Shown here: piece by piece, positions 16,528 to 25,391 of the stretch | How the letters are laid out: each line of letters begins with the position of its first letter | Position numbering within the stretch: the stretch's first letter is position 1 | Origin: an uncultured Verrucomicrobiota bacterium | Lineage (GTDB): Bacteria; Verrucomicrobiota; Verrucomicrobiia; Limisphaerales; UBA9464 | NCBI GenBank assembly: GCA_903907925.1 | Contig: CAIVQB010000025.1 | Location: 1-47,957, forward strand | Length of the DNA: 47,957 nucleotides | Direction: 5' to 3' | The notes under the pieces: generated by a model | What the model saw: the letters and a program-made list of their open reading frames with translations, nothing else | Database searches by the model: none | What the model was told of the DNA's origin: nothing | Translations under genes and position numbers: made by a program

Positions 16528-16547
16528 AGATGTCAAGGAGATGTCAA
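16528..16547 (-). promoter_or_regulatory. 11-bp-phased direct repeat upstream of the kinase gene
   Basis: The 9-mer AGATGTCAA occurs at 16528-16536 and exactly again at 16539-16547. Read on the coding strand this is TTGACATCT twice with an 11-bp period, 62 bp upstream of the kinase start. OmpR/PhoB-type regulators bind 11-bp direct repeats, so autoregulation by the adjacent regulator is plausible. Each unit also contains TTGACA, so overlap with a -35 element is an alternative. Confidence 0.45.
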
Positions 16548-16605
16548 ATCAGTCTGGGTGGGTCGTGCGGTCCACCAGCGATTCATTTCGGGGCGCGGGG
16601 CCGAT

Positions 16606-16637
16606 AGCGGCGTGGCGCTGTGCTTCCCGCCGCACTC
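16606..16637. repeat. Partial second copy of the palindromic dispersed repeat
   Basis: It matches 3957-3988 at 30 of 32 positions; the two differences are adjacent (TC against GT). The opposite terminal inverted repeat is not found, so this copy appears decayed or truncated. It lies between the GT2 stop and the kinase promoter. Confidence 0.65.
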
Positions 16638-16667
16638 TCCAAAGTCGCTGCGACGTCGTCGGTCCTC

Positions 16668-17402
16668 CTATTCCCCTGAGCTCCGCGAGTCGGTCGTCTT
16701 CTCCGGCAGGAGGCGGCGGCTCAGGCACCAGCGGACGCCGATGAGGTCGAAGAGGCCCCGACCGAGCCGATTCCAAACCCCGTATTTGCTGACGCCGGCG
16801 ACGCGGGGTCGATGGTTCACCGGGATTTCGCGGCAACGATGCCCGTTGCCGGCGACGAGAATGGGCAGGAACCGATGGACTCCGTTGAAGGGGAATACGC
16901 CCTGAAGAACCGACCGGCGAAAAGCGCGGAGGGCGCAACCCGTGTCGGCGAAGTCGTGTCCCAACACCCACAAACGCGCCGTTCGCGCCACCGCCGAGGA
17001 GAACTTCCGCACGACCGAATCCTGCCGTTGGGTCCGGCGACCACTGACGAAATCAAGCGTGTCCTGGTCCAGCAGGACGATCATCCGCGGTAACTCGGCG
17101 GGATCGTTCTGCAGATCGCCGTCGAGGGTGCAGATCACCGGGCTGTTCGACGAAGTGATCCCGGTCCATACCGACGCGCTTTGGCCGCGATTGTTCTGAT
17201 GACGCAATCCCCGGACCCGCGCATCGCCTGCCTGCGCCTTGAGGATCTCCTGCCAAGTGGAATCGGTGCTCGCGTCATCCACCAGCACGAGTTCCCACGC
17301 GCGGGTCTCGCCGGCGAAGATTCGAACCATCTCCGTCACCAAGGGGGCGACGTTGGCGGACTCATTGTACATCGGCACCACGATGCTGATTTCCACGGGC
17401 AC
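16668..17402 (-). CDS. Family 2 glycosyltransferase (dolichyl/polyprenyl-phosphate mannosyltransferase-like)
   Basis: A 244-residue GT-A-fold enzyme. It begins EISIVVPMYNESANVAPLV, with ELVLVDDASTDSTW (nucleotide site) and CTLDGDLQNDPAEL (DXD-type metal site at D94/D96). The acceptor-side motif DTGCALRAFRR and the late EIPVNHRPRVAGVSKYGVWNR are typical of DPM1/GtrB-like enzymes. It has no C-terminal membrane helices, unlike GtrB or ArnC. The start used is GTG at 17402; another GTG two codons later is equally possible. It lies 85 bp after the acyltransferase genes on the same strand, so it could glycosylate a lipid carrier or a membrane lipid made by them. This is inference. Confidence 0.8.
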   Translation of the reverse strand: MPVEISIVVPMYNESANVAPLVTEMVRIFAGETRAWELVLVDDASTDSTWQEILKAQAGDARVRGLRHQNNRGQSASVWTGITSSNSPVICTLDGDLQNDPAELPRMIVLLDQDTLDFVSGRRTQRQDSVVRKFSSAVARTARLWVLGHDFADTGCALRAFRRSVLQGVFPFNGVHRFLPILVAGNGHRCREIPVNHRPRVAGVSKYGVWNRLGRGLFDLIGVRWCLSRRLLPEKTTDSRSSGE

Positions 17403-17487
17403 GCCCGGAGCCTAGACGAGGCTCCCGTGGGAATACAGCCCCGGAAAACGTAGGACGCCAACCCGATCTCGTGCGTGCCGAACCGGC

Positions 17488-18252
17488 CTATTTTGAAGGT
17501 GAATCCGGCGCCCCACGCAGTCCGATCACCTCGTCCCTCAATTCGCGGGCGAGCTGTTTCCGATCCGTGCCAGCCGGGCGGGCGGAGCCGAATGCCACCC
17601 GTGCGTCGAGCCGTTGACGGGCCAGAAGATTGAGGAAGTGGGACACAAAGGTCATGTCACCCCAATAAGCGACATCCGATGCAACGGTTCCCTTTGAAAT
17701 CGAATAATCGAGGGCGATCGGTGCGACGTTCCAGCCCTGCTGGACCGCCGGGGCGAGCAATGAAGGGCGGAACGGCAGTACATCATCGCCGCCGGAGCTC
17801 GTCCCTTCGAGAAAGACCACCACCGGCAGGCCGGTTCGCACCACCGTCTCGAATTGACCGATGACGCTGGTCAGGTCCCCTTTCCGCTCCCGTTGCAGGT
17901 AGAGCGTCCCTCCGCCATCGGACAACCGTCCAATCACCGGCCAGTTTCGGACCTCGGCCTTCGAGACAAACACCACCGGCGTGGCCGCGGAAATCATCAC
18001 GATATCGAGATAACCGAGGTGGTTGGATCCGAGGATCTGGGCGGAAGGAATGGCTCCCACGGTTTGGACGTGCCAGTTCATCAACCGGCAGAGTTTTTGG
18101 GCGTGGCGATGGGACCATTCGGCGCGCCGGCGATAGTCCCGGCCGTGGGTCTCGAACGGTTCGACCGTCCGCCCCAGATCACGGAGCGCGGCCACGCTGA
18201 ATCGGGCGAAGCCCAGAAGACGGCCCGGAACCCGGACCGGATGAAACGCCAT
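17488..18252 (-). CDS. PlsC-family 1-acyl-glycerol-3-phosphate acyltransferase, probably OlsA-type
   Basis: A 254-residue acyltransferase. The HX4D catalytic motif is NHLGYLD (H78, D83), preceded by an ILGSN strand. The acceptor-phosphate motif is FLEGTSSGG (E149), a variant of PEGTRS. VFVSKAEVRNWPVIGRL is typical of the family. It starts 4 bp after the stop of the OlsB-like gene, a tight operon link. In ornithine lipid synthesis OlsB N-acylates ornithine and OlsA, a PlsC homologue, O-acylates lyso-ornithine lipid. That pairing makes OlsA the preferred reading, but phosphatidic acid synthesis cannot be excluded. Confidence 0.82.
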   Translation of the reverse strand: MAFHPVRVPGRLLGFARFSVAALRDLGRTVEPFETHGRDYRRRAEWSHRHAQKLCRLMNWHVQTVGAIPSAQILGSNHLGYLDIVMISAATPVVFVSKAEVRNWPVIGRLSDGGGTLYLQRERKGDLTSVIGQFETVVRTGLPVVVFLEGTSSGGDDVLPFRPSLLAPAVQQGWNVAPIALDYSISKGTVASDVAYWGDMTFVSHFLNLLARQRLDARVAFGSARPAGTDRKQLARELRDEVIGLRGAPDSPSK

Positions 18253-18256
18253 GCCG

Positions 18257-19078
18257 TCAGCCTATCATGCGACGGGCCATCGCGGGAAGCGCTTCGAGGT
18301 CCAGCCAGGTGAGAAAATCGATCGTCTTGAAGTCGCGATCAATGGCCGGCGGACCACAAATCCATGCCCCGAGCGAAAGATAGGCGCGGAGCAGTTTTGG
18401 AATCTTGGGAACGACGGGCGCGAGGCGGTCCATGTCGCAACGATAGGCCGGGAGCGGAAAGGTTCGAAGCGCCGGTTCGACGAGATGTTTGCCGCTGAGT
18501 TCGAAGAACGCGGCCGCGCCTTCCTCCGGACATTGCGAAGTCAGGGAACTGCAGCCGACCATGTAGCGGGCATTGTGATTCCGGGCAAACTCGGAGATGC
18601 CCCGCCACAGCAGGCCGAGAACGGCCAGATTCCGATGATCGCGGTGAACGCAGGCGCGCCCCAGTTCCACGATTTGCGCGCGGTACGGTTCAAACGGCGC
18701 GAAATCAAATTCCAGCGCGGAATAGTAGCCGAGGTTGGCCCGAGCCGTCAGTCCCGTCTGGAGCCGATAGGTCCCGACGACCTCCCCGGTGCGGTGATCC
18801 TCGACCAAAAGATGATCACACACCGGATCAAACGCGTCCTCATCCCGAAGGGTGGTGTAGGAGCTTTCCAGTCCCTCATTGAGTTCCAGGTTGAACACCA
18901 GGAACCGAAGCGCCTGGGCGGCACGGATATCCGCCTCTGCGCGCGACAGTCGAAGCCGGTAGCGGGAATCCATGCCGAGCCGTCCCAGCACCCGCGAACC
19001 GATGCCGGGCGCGGTGAGTGAAGGCGGGGGATGAATACCCGTCTGAAGCATGGCGGCGTTCATAGCTCCGGTCAGCAT
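18257..19078 (-). CDS. OlsB-like GNAT N-acyltransferase (ornithine lipid synthesis)
   Basis: A 273-residue member of the Acetyltransf_5/OlsB family, which transfers a 3-hydroxyacyl chain from ACP to ornithine to make lyso-ornithine lipid. Diagnostic stretches are ALRFLVFNLELNEGL, FDPVCDHLLVEDHRTGEVVG, TYRLQT, VELGRACVHRDHRNLAVLGL and ARYMVGCSSLTSQ. The ATG at 19078 has an AGGA Shine-Dalgarno about 9 nt upstream and is preferred over a TTG at 19126. It lies between phoU and the OlsA-like gene on the same strand. Phosphate limitation commonly induces ornithine lipids, so its place in the pst block is functionally sensible. Confidence 0.8.
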   Translation of the reverse strand: MLTGAMNAAMLQTGIHPPPSLTAPGIGSRVLGRLGMDSRYRLRLSRAEADIRAAQALRFLVFNLELNEGLESSYTTLRDEDAFDPVCDHLLVEDHRTGEVVGTYRLQTGLTARANLGYYSALEFDFAPFEPYRAQIVELGRACVHRDHRNLAVLGLLWRGISEFARNHNARYMVGCSSLTSQCPEEGAAAFFELSGKHLVEPALRTFPLPAYRCDMDRLAPVVPKIPKLLRAYLSLGAWICGPPAIDRDFKTIDFLTWLDLEALPAMARRMIG

Positions 19079-19183
19079 GCGGGGCAAGTCCTGCGGTAGC
19101 CCGTCAAGATCCGGGAACAACCGCAAAGGATGGGTGAACGCCGGGTCACAAACTCCCGACGGCGGGATCGGCCCGGTTGGAAA

Positions 19184-19849
19184 TCATCGGCCAATCTCAA
19201 GGGAACCGGTGTGCCGGATGTCCTTCGCTTCGTAGAGATAGACCACCTCTTCGGCGACGTTTTTGGCATGGTCGGCGATGCGTTCCAATGCCTTGCTGAT
19301 GGCCATCAGGCTGAGGCAGCGGGTGATGGTGGTGGGCTTCTCGATCATGAAGCTCGCGAGCTCCCGGTAGAGTTGCTTGTTGAGGGCGTCCACATCGCGA
19401 TCACGCGGGATCACCTGCCGGGCACGCTCCGTGTCCCCCGAGGTGAACGCGCCGAGTGCGTCCCGAAGCATTTCCATCGCCATCTGGGCCATCCGCGGGA
19501 TGTCCACGTACGGCTTGAGCTGCGGTTCGGTGTTCAACTCGATCGAGCGCCGGGCAATGGTGGTGGCCTCGTCGCCGATGCGCTCCAGATCCCGGGCAAT
19601 CTTGCTGGCGCAGATGATGAGGCGCAGTTGGCTGGCGAGCGGCGCCTTGGCCAGCATCCGGATGGAATCCTCATCGATTTCGATCTCCAGCCGGTCGATG
19701 GCGTCGTCGTCCGCCTCGACCCCGCGGGCCAGATCGTCGTCACGCTCCACCAGGGCGCGAATGGAGTAGGTCACGGTGGCCTCCGACCGGCTCGCCATCA
19801 GCAGCAGCTTTTCCTTCAGGGCGGTGAGTTCGGCATCAAAGTGGCTCAT
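19184..19849 (-). CDS. phoU: Phosphate signalling protein PhoU
   Basis: A 221-residue, all-helical PhoU with its two tandem three-helix repeats. Metal-binding-type motifs are DLERIGDEATTIARRS in the first repeat and ALERIADHAKNVAEEVVYL in the second. It couples the PstSCAB transporter to the PhoR-type kinase and represses the Pho response when phosphate is plentiful. It follows pstB by 61 bp in the canonical pst order. Length and motifs are normal. Confidence 0.96.
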   Translation of the reverse strand: MSHFDAELTALKEKLLLMASRSEATVTYSIRALVERDDDLARGVEADDDAIDRLEIEIDEDSIRMLAKAPLASQLRLIICASKIARDLERIGDEATTIARRSIELNTEPQLKPYVDIPRMAQMAMEMLRDALGAFTSGDTERARQVIPRDRDVDALNKQLYRELASFMIEKPTTITRCLSLMAISKALERIADHAKNVAEEVVYLYEAKDIRHTGSLEIGR

Positions 19850-19910
19850 GGGGTGAAAGGAAAAAGATCAGGATCACAATCGGTACAGAAGCGTGGCAAC
19901 CGGTCCGCGC

Positions 19911-20720
19911 TCAGCCGAACCGCCCGGTAACATAGTCCTCGGTGCGTTTTGACGATGGGTTGGTGAAGATCTTGTCGGTGGTGTCGAATTCGACGAGTTC
20001 ACCGATGTAAAAAAATGCCGTCTGATCGGAAATCCGCGTCGCCTGCTGCATGTTGTGGGTGACGATCACGATGGTGAAATCCTTTTTCAGGTCGAGAATC
20101 AGTTCCTCCACCCGGGCGGTCGCGATCGGATCGAGGGCGCTCGCCGGTTCATCCATGAGCAGGATCTCAGGCCGGATGGCAATGGCGCGGGCGATGCACA
20201 ACCGCTGCTGTTGTCCGCCCGACAATCCGAGCGCGCTGGAATGGAGCCGGTCCTTGACCTCATCCCACAACGCCGCGCCGCGCAGGGATTGTTCCACCAC
20301 CGCGTCGACCTCCGATCGAACCCGGACGCCGTGCAGCCGGAGACCGTAGGCGATGTTCTCATAGATCGATTTGGGGAACGGATTCGACTTCTGGAACACC
20401 ATGCCGACCCGCTTCCGCAGTTCGATCACGTCGACATCCGACGCATAAATATCCTCGCCCCCGATGCGGCAATCCCCGGTGATCCGGACATTGTCGATCA
20501 GATCGTTCATTCGGTTGAAACAGCGGAGAAAGGTCGATTTCCCACAGCCGGAAGGGCCGATGAAGGCGGTGACCACCCGGGGTTGAAGGCTGATCGAAAT
20601 ACTCTTCAGCGCCCGGGTGGTGCCATAAAAGAGGTCGAGATTTTTCGTCTCGATGAGCGGTGCCGCATTCGGGGCGGACGTCGTTGGTCCGTCAGTTGGG
20701 GAGAGATTGGGGGCAACCAT
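19911..20720 (-). CDS. pstB: Phosphate ABC transporter ATP-binding protein PstB
   Basis: A 269-residue ATPase of the high-affinity phosphate importer. Walker A is GPSGCGKST (residues 55-63), the Q-loop lies in [20 protein letters not shown], the ABC signature is [10 protein letters not shown] (from 166), Walker B is EILLMDEP and the switch histidine is in [25 protein letters not shown] is specific to PstB. It begins 12 bp after pstA. The N-terminal 20 residues form a polar extension. Confidence 0.97.
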   Translation of the reverse strand: MVAPNLSPTDGPTTSAPNAAPLIETKNLDLFYGTTRALKSISISLQPRVVTAFIGPSGCGKSTFLRCFNRMNDLIDNVRITGDCRIGGEDIYASDVDVIELRKRVGMVFQKSNPFPKSIYENIAYGLRLHGVRVRSEVDAVVEQSLRGAALWDEVKDRLHSSALGLSGGQQQRLCIARAIAIRPEILLMDEPASALDPIATARVEELILDLKKDFTIVIVTHNMQQATRISDQTAFFYIGELVEFDTTDKIFTNPSSKRTEDYVTGRFG

Positions 20721-20732
20721 GGGGATCCTAGT

Positions 20733-21704
20733 TCAGTGACCGGCGCGCATCGCCTTGCGCATGCGGGCGCGGGCGACGATGCCGACGGCGTTGAGGGAGA
20801 AGGTGAGCAGCAGGAGCACGAGCACCGTCGCATACAGGATGGGACGGGTCTTTTCGATGTTGTCCGACTGGGTGCTGAGGACGAAGGCGTGATAGCCCAG
20901 GTCCATGAATTGATCGGTCAAACGAGTCGGCAGATCCGCCATGTAATACGCCGCCCCGGTGAAAAGAATCGGTGCGACCTCACCGGCGGCGCGGCTGATC
21001 GCCAGGATGCCGCCGGTCAGGATGCCTGGCAGCGCGTTGGGCAGAACGATCTTGAGGATGGTCTCCAGCTTGGTGGCTCCCAACGCCAGGCTCGCTTCGC
21101 GCAGGCCGGGCGTGATCGCCTTCAACGATTCTTCGGTCGCCACAATGACCACCGGGAGGGTCATGATCGACAGGGTCAGAGAGGCCCATACCAACGCGGG
21201 CTGTCCGAAGTGCGGACTGGGTTGATGGGTGATGGCGTCCAGGTTCTTCCCGATGAAATTGATGAAGAATCCGAGACCGAACAGGCCGAAGACGATCGAA
21301 GGAACGCCGGCCAGGTTGGCGATCGCGGCGCGGATGATCCGGGTGTAGGGAGAACCCGCGGCGGCGTATTCGGTGATATAAACCGCGGTGATCACGCCCA
21401 CCGGGATGACGAACACCGTCATCACCATCACGCGAATGGTGGTGCCGACGATCATCGACAGGACCGCCGCGGATTGGGGTTCGAAGAAATCCTTCCGCGG
21501 AATCGTGGAGACGAAACGCCAGGAAAGTCCGGGCAGACCGTGATAGAGAATGTCACTGAGGATCGCGATGAGGAACAGGATGATGACCCCGGTGGCGGCG
21601 CCGGTGAGGCCGGTGCCGAGGGCTGAATTCCAATCCGTTCGGCGTCCGCGGAGGCTGCGACGCACCGGTTCGGTCGGATTCAATTTCGGATCGGCCGACT
21701 TCAC
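20733..21704 (-). CDS. pstA: Phosphate ABC transporter permease PstA
   Basis: A 323-residue inner-membrane permease with six predicted helices. The cytoplasmic EAA loop is LREASLALGATKLETILKIV, followed by LPNALPGILTGGILAISRAA. YHGLPGLSWRFVSTIPRK near the N-terminus is typical of PstA. The ATG at 21704 overlaps the pstC stop by 4 bp (ATGA). The N-terminal 28 residues are cytoplasmic and basic. Confidence 0.95.
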   Translation of the reverse strand: MKSADPKLNPTEPVRRSLRGRRTDWNSALGTGLTGAATGVIILFLIAILSDILYHGLPGLSWRFVSTIPRKDFFEPQSAAVLSMIVGTTIRVMVMTVFVIPVGVITAVYITEYAAAGSPYTRIIRAAIANLAGVPSIVFGLFGLGFFINFIGKNLDAITHQPSPHFGQPALVWASLTLSIMTLPVVIVATEESLKAITPGLREASLALGATKLETILKIVLPNALPGILTGGILAISRAAGEVAPILFTGAAYYMADLPTRLTDQFMDLGYHAFVLSTQSDNIEKTRPILYATVLVLLLLTFSLNAVGIVARARMRKAMRAGH

Positions 21705-22894
21705 TTGGATCCCTCCCGGCGCCGGCGCAGTCCGTGCATCACCTGTTCGCCCAGGAAATTGGTGATGAAGGTCACACCGAACAACAGCGTTCCGAGCAGG
21801 AACAGGATGCGATAATGGTGCCCGCCGGAAACCGCCTCGGCCATTTCCGCGGCGATGGTGGCCGTCAGACTGCGCGTTGAATCAAAGAGGTTCCAGGAGA
21901 CCACGCTCGCGTTGCCGCTGGCGATCAGCACCAACATCGTTTCACCGATGCAACGGCCGAAGCCGAGGATGATCGCGGCAAAGACACCCGGTGCGGCGGC
22001 GGGCAAAACGATCTGCCACGCCGTCTGCCACTTCGAGGCACCCAGGGCGAGTGCGGCCTGCACAAACGAGCGCGGAACGCTGGTCAGGGCATCCTCGGCA
22101 ATCGAAAAAATGAGGGGAATGCTGGTCAACCCGAGTGCGATCCCAGCCACAAAGGCGTTCAGTCGGAACCGGTACCCAAACAACGACTGAAGGACGCCGG
22201 CCATGACGAGAAAGGCGAACGCCCCCATCACCACTGAGGGAATGCCGGAGAGAAACTCGACCCCGGGCTTGATCCATTCCTTGAGGGACACCGGAGCCAG
22301 TTGCGAAACGTACAAGGCGGCGGCAAGCGCCAGCGGGACGGCGAAGGCGAGGCCGATCACCGTGGTTTTGAGGCTCCCGATCAACAGCGGAATGATGTTG
22401 TACTTGGGGATCGTCCCCACCGGCTGCCAGATGTACTCGGGGCGATCATATCCGGTCCATTGATGGGGCCCGAGCAGGTAGCGCCATTCGGTGGCGTTGA
22501 GACGGGCGTCCTTGTCGTTCCGGAACCGCTCCGGGACATCCTTGGCCGCTTCCTCGCGGATTTCCATGAGGGTGCGCAGGGTCTCCTCGTCCTTCCCGAC
22601 GAGTTCGGAAGGCGTCATTCCCAAATACGTGGCGAGGCGCTGACGCGAAACTTTGCCGAGATCGGTGGAGGGGATCACCTCCTGCACCAACGCGCTGTCC
22701 ATCTGACCGAGCGCCACCGGCAGGGCTTCGCGGCCGATGAAGATGAAGATGAGAAACACCATCGCGATCGCCAGAAAGCTGACCCCGAAGATGAACCGTT
22801 CCGCGATCCATTCCAGGGGACGGGCCTTGTGCCCCCGATGGATGCCCATCCAGGTGAGCGGCCGGCGCGATGAGGTGTTCGGGGATTGGGACAC
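21701..22894 (-). CDS. pstC: Phosphate ABC transporter permease PstC, with an enlarged periplasmic loop
   Basis: A 397-residue permease, longer than the roughly 320 residues of enterobacterial PstC. Helix 1 is at about 33-53. A soluble insertion of about 100 residues (60-165) precedes helix 2. It includes YLGMTPSELVGKDEETL and FRNDKDARLNATEWRYLL, which resembles a degenerate EF-hand loop. The core is standard: SGIPSVVMGAFAFLVMAGV, the EAA loop FVQAALALGASKWQTAWQIV, and GRCIGETMLVLIASGN. It is the first gene of the pstCAB-phoU run, 185 bp after pstS, with a terminator in between. Confidence 0.94.
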   Translation of the reverse strand: MSQSPNTSSRRPLTWMGIHRGHKARPLEWIAERFIFGVSFLAIAMVFLIFIFIGREALPVALGQMDSALVQEVIPSTDLGKVSRQRLATYLGMTPSELVGKDEETLRTLMEIREEAAKDVPERFRNDKDARLNATEWRYLLGPHQWTGYDRPEYIWQPVGTIPKYNIIPLLIGSLKTTVIGLAFAVPLALAAALYVSQLAPVSLKEWIKPGVEFLSGIPSVVMGAFAFLVMAGVLQSLFGYRFRLNAFVAGIALGLTSIPLIFSIAEDALTSVPRSFVQAALALGASKWQTAWQIVLPAAAPGVFAAIILGFGRCIGETMLVLIASGNASVVSWNLFDSTRSLTATIAAEMAEAVSGGHHYRILFLLGTLLFGVTFITNFLGEQVMHGLRRRREGSK

Positions 22895-23032
22895 GTGAAA
22901 AATGAATGACCGACTTCGAAACCGCGAATCGGCCGTCCGGCAACCCTAGCGGCCCGATGTCCTCCGCGACCAATGACAATCCGGTGAACTCTGCTGTCAC
23001 CCAAACCCGGCCGCCGGGGAATTCACTCCAAG

Positions 23033-23067
23033 AAAAACGCGGCGCAAGCAGTGCCTCGCGCCGCGTT
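23033..23067 (-). terminator. Intrinsic terminator after pstS
   Basis: Read on the minus strand, AACGCGGCGC (from 23067) pairs with GCGCCGCGTT (23045-23036) around a 12-nt loop and leads into a run of five T (23037-23033). It begins 13 nt after the pstS stop. This probably attenuates transcription so that pstS and the porin are made in excess over the membrane components. Confidence 0.8.
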
Positions 23068-23079
23068 CTCACGATGCAA

Positions 23080-23925
23080 TCAGTTCGAACGGAGGTTCTT
23101 CTGAAGAGGATAATAGCCCACATCCTTGACCAACTTCTGCCCCTCGTCGCTGCGGATCCATTTGAGGTAGGCGGCGATGTCGCCCTTGTCCAGGGCGGGG
23201 TTCACATAGATGAAGAGGTAGCGCCAGATCGGGTATTTCTGGGAAAGAACATTCTCCTCGTTCGGTTCAATCCCTTCCTCACCCTTGGCGACGCTGACCT
23301 TGATGTGCTTGGCACCGGCACCGTAAGCGGCACCGCCGTAGCCGATGCCATTCTTGTCCTTCGCCACCGCCTGCAATACTGCGGCGGTCCCGGGCATCGT
23401 CTGGGCTCCGGAGGCGAAGTCCTTGCCCTTCAACACAGCTTCCTTGAAGAACTCGTAGGTGCCGGAACTGTTCTCGCGGCTGTAGACGGTGATCGGCGCG
23501 TCCGGACCGCCCACTTGCTTCCAGTTCTTGATGGCGCCGGTGAAAATGCCTTCCAACTCCTCCAGACTGAGACTGGAGACATTGGCGTTGTCGGCGTTGA
23601 CATAGACGCTGAGACCGTCCAGAGCGACCTTGTACTCGGTCGGGCGTTTTCCGAAGGTCTTGACGCATTGCTCGATCTCCTTGGCCTTGATCTTGCGCGA
23701 AGCGTTGCAGAGGTCGGTGGTCTGATTCTGAAGCGCGGCGAATCCGGTGCCGGTGCCGCCCCCGGTGACCTGGATCTTCTGCGCCGGGTGAGCGGACATG
23801 TAGACCTCGGCCCATTTCTGGGCGAGGACGACGAGGGTGTCCGAACCCTTTACGGTAATGGTGCCGGCGAAGGCCTGGGCCGCGACCAGCAGGCCGGCGG
23901 CGAAGAGTGCGAATTTGGATTTCAT
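23080..23925 (-). CDS. pstS: Periplasmic phosphate-binding protein PstS
   Basis: A 281-residue binding protein with signal peptide MKSKFALFAAGLLVAAQAFA. Phosphate-contact stretches are TVKGSDTLVVLAQKW, VTGGGTGTGFAALQNQTTDL, DGLSVYVNADN and VYSRENSSGTYEFFKEAVL. It captures phosphate for PstCAB. It is 43 bp downstream of the porin gene, so probably cotranscribed with it from the Pho-box promoter at 25392-25419, and is followed by an intrinsic terminator. Confidence 0.95.
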   Translation of the reverse strand: MKSKFALFAAGLLVAAQAFAGTITVKGSDTLVVLAQKWAEVYMSAHPAQKIQVTGGGTGTGFAALQNQTTDLCNASRKIKAKEIEQCVKTFGKRPTEYKVALDGLSVYVNADNANVSSLSLEELEGIFTGAIKNWKQVGGPDAPITVYSRENSSGTYEFFKEAVLKGKDFASGAQTMPGTAAVLQAVAKDKNGIGYGGAAYGAGAKHIKVSVAKGEEGIEPNEENVLSQKYPIWRYLFIYVNPALDKGDIAAYLKWIRSDEGQKLVKDVGYYPLQKNLRSN

Positions 23926-23968
23926 GTGGATTTGAGAAAGCCCAACGGGCTGGGAATGAAGGTGTGAA

Positions 23969-25351
23969 TCAGAACTTCCAGCTCAGGTCGGCCATGAAAT
24001 GTCCGGCCGCGCTGGGACTGCCGGCTGGGCTGGCCTGGATCAGTGAGTTCAGGTAATAGGTGAAAACGAAGGTGAGCGAGTCGGTGATCGAATACCGGAG
24101 GACGACCAGGTGGCCCTTCACGTTGGTTCCGCCGCGGTAACCGAACCCGCCGACCGCATTGGCAAATCCGGACCCGCCCAGCGCCTTCTCGTAAAACGCG
24201 CCATTGTCGTCGTCGACGACCTCCTCATACCACGCATCGGCTCCGAGGCTCTGATACCGGTAGCTGATCTCCCATTTCCCCTTTTCCCCCGACTTGCCGA
24301 GTGTAATGCCGGCATTGTAGCCGACGTTCTGCGTCGCCGCCCCGGGGTTGTTCATATACTCGCCCGCGAGCTTCACCGGGAACACGCCGTCATACATCGG
24401 GAAGCTGTCCAGCTTGTAAACCACCGCGCCACTGGCGACGATGGGGTTATAGTTGTTGACGAGCTGCCCGGCACCGTTGCGAGTGTTGCCGTCATTGACG
24501 TTGGGAAGCGTGGCCGCGTTGTCCAGGTTGTCCTTGCTGCCGAGGGCGAACACGCCAACGCCAAACGTCGATTCCAACTTCTTGCTCCACTTGGCTTCCC
24601 ACAGCATCTGACCACCGATCAGAGACGGATCGTGACTCGGCGAGACCACGCCCGGGAGTGAAATCTGGTTGAGCTCATTGAGGGCATAGAATGCGCTGAT
24701 CGCCCGGATCGTGTGTTGATCGTTGAACGAGTAGGCCACCTGCGCGATGGCACCCTCGGGCTGGTAGTCGGCGTCCAACACCATCGGCGACACCATGAAC
24801 TGATTGTCCATCTTGCCGATGGTGAGCGAGGCATTCCATGTGCCGTTGTGAAGCGGGTTCCACTTGGCGTAGGCCGCGTCAAAGAAGGCGTACTTCCGGG
24901 TCGCACCGTTTTGGAGTGTGGAATTGGCGGAAATCGGATTTCCACCCAGTCCGTTGGAGACGTCTGCCGAAGTCAGGCGGATGCCCACTTCAAAGTCCTC
25001 GACCATGGTGGCCGTGATGCCGACCCGGGCGCGGTAGCGAAAACGGGTCCGGCTGGTGAACAGCGAATCGTCCGCGCTGAAATGCTCCACCCGTCCACGG
25101 AAGTCGCCATTGATCTTCAAACTGGTCACCCAGTCGGGCATTCCACTCTTCGCAGCATAGGCCTTGGTGAATTCCTTGTCGGACTCCTCCCGAAGCTGGT
25201 TCGCCTCGTTGACGTTCAGAATGCCTTTCTCGACCAGCTTATCGATGAGGGCATCGGCGGATTGGGCGTGAACGCGGACTTGGATTGCGGCGGAACCGGT
25301 CAACGCCAACAGAACAGCGAGCCGGACGGATGTGGAGGGACGTGGAAACAT
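23969..25351 (-). CDS. Putative outer-membrane porin in the phosphate operon
   Basis: A 460-residue beta-barrel protein. It has a signal peptide (to about residue 29, VHA|QSA) and a short helical N-terminal segment (LIDKLVEKGILNVNEANQLR) typical of putative porins of this type. From about residue 75 come alternating strands: LKINGDFRGRVEHFSADDSL, RTRFRYRARVGITATMVEDF, TWNASLTIGKMDNQFMVSP. It ends in a terminal aromatic residue (DLSWKF), the usual barrel signal. Lying just upstream of pstS and behind a Pho-box-like repeat, it is probably the phosphate-starvation porin, analogous in role to PhoE or OprP. Ion selectivity is inferred from context only. Confidence 0.8.
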   Translation of the reverse strand: MFPRPSTSVRLAVLLALTGSAAIQVRVHAQSADALIDKLVEKGILNVNEANQLREESDKEFTKAYAAKSGMPDWVTSLKINGDFRGRVEHFSADDSLFTSRTRFRYRARVGITATMVEDFEVGIRLTSADVSNGLGGNPISANSTLQNGATRKYAFFDAAYAKWNPLHNGTWNASLTIGKMDNQFMVSPMVLDADYQPEGAIAQVAYSFNDQHTIRAISAFYALNELNQISLPGVVSPSHDPSLIGGQMLWEAKWSKKLESTFGVGVFALGSKDNLDNAATLPNVNDGNTRNGAGQLVNNYNPIVASGAVVYKLDSFPMYDGVFPVKLAGEYMNNPGAATQNVGYNAGITLGKSGEKGKWEISYRYQSLGADAWYEEVVDDDNGAFYEKALGGSGFANAVGGFGYRGGTNVKGHLVVLRYSITDSLTFVFTYYLNSLIQASPAGSPSAAGHFMADLSWKF

Positions 25352-25391
25352 AGGAGTTGTGCGTCGTGCAAGCGCAAACTCCCGGGAGCGG

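Noticed and set aside
20055-21626. 523-codon plus-strand frame opposite pstB and pstA
   Set aside because: Antisense shadow; the Pst genes carry complete Walker and permease motifs.
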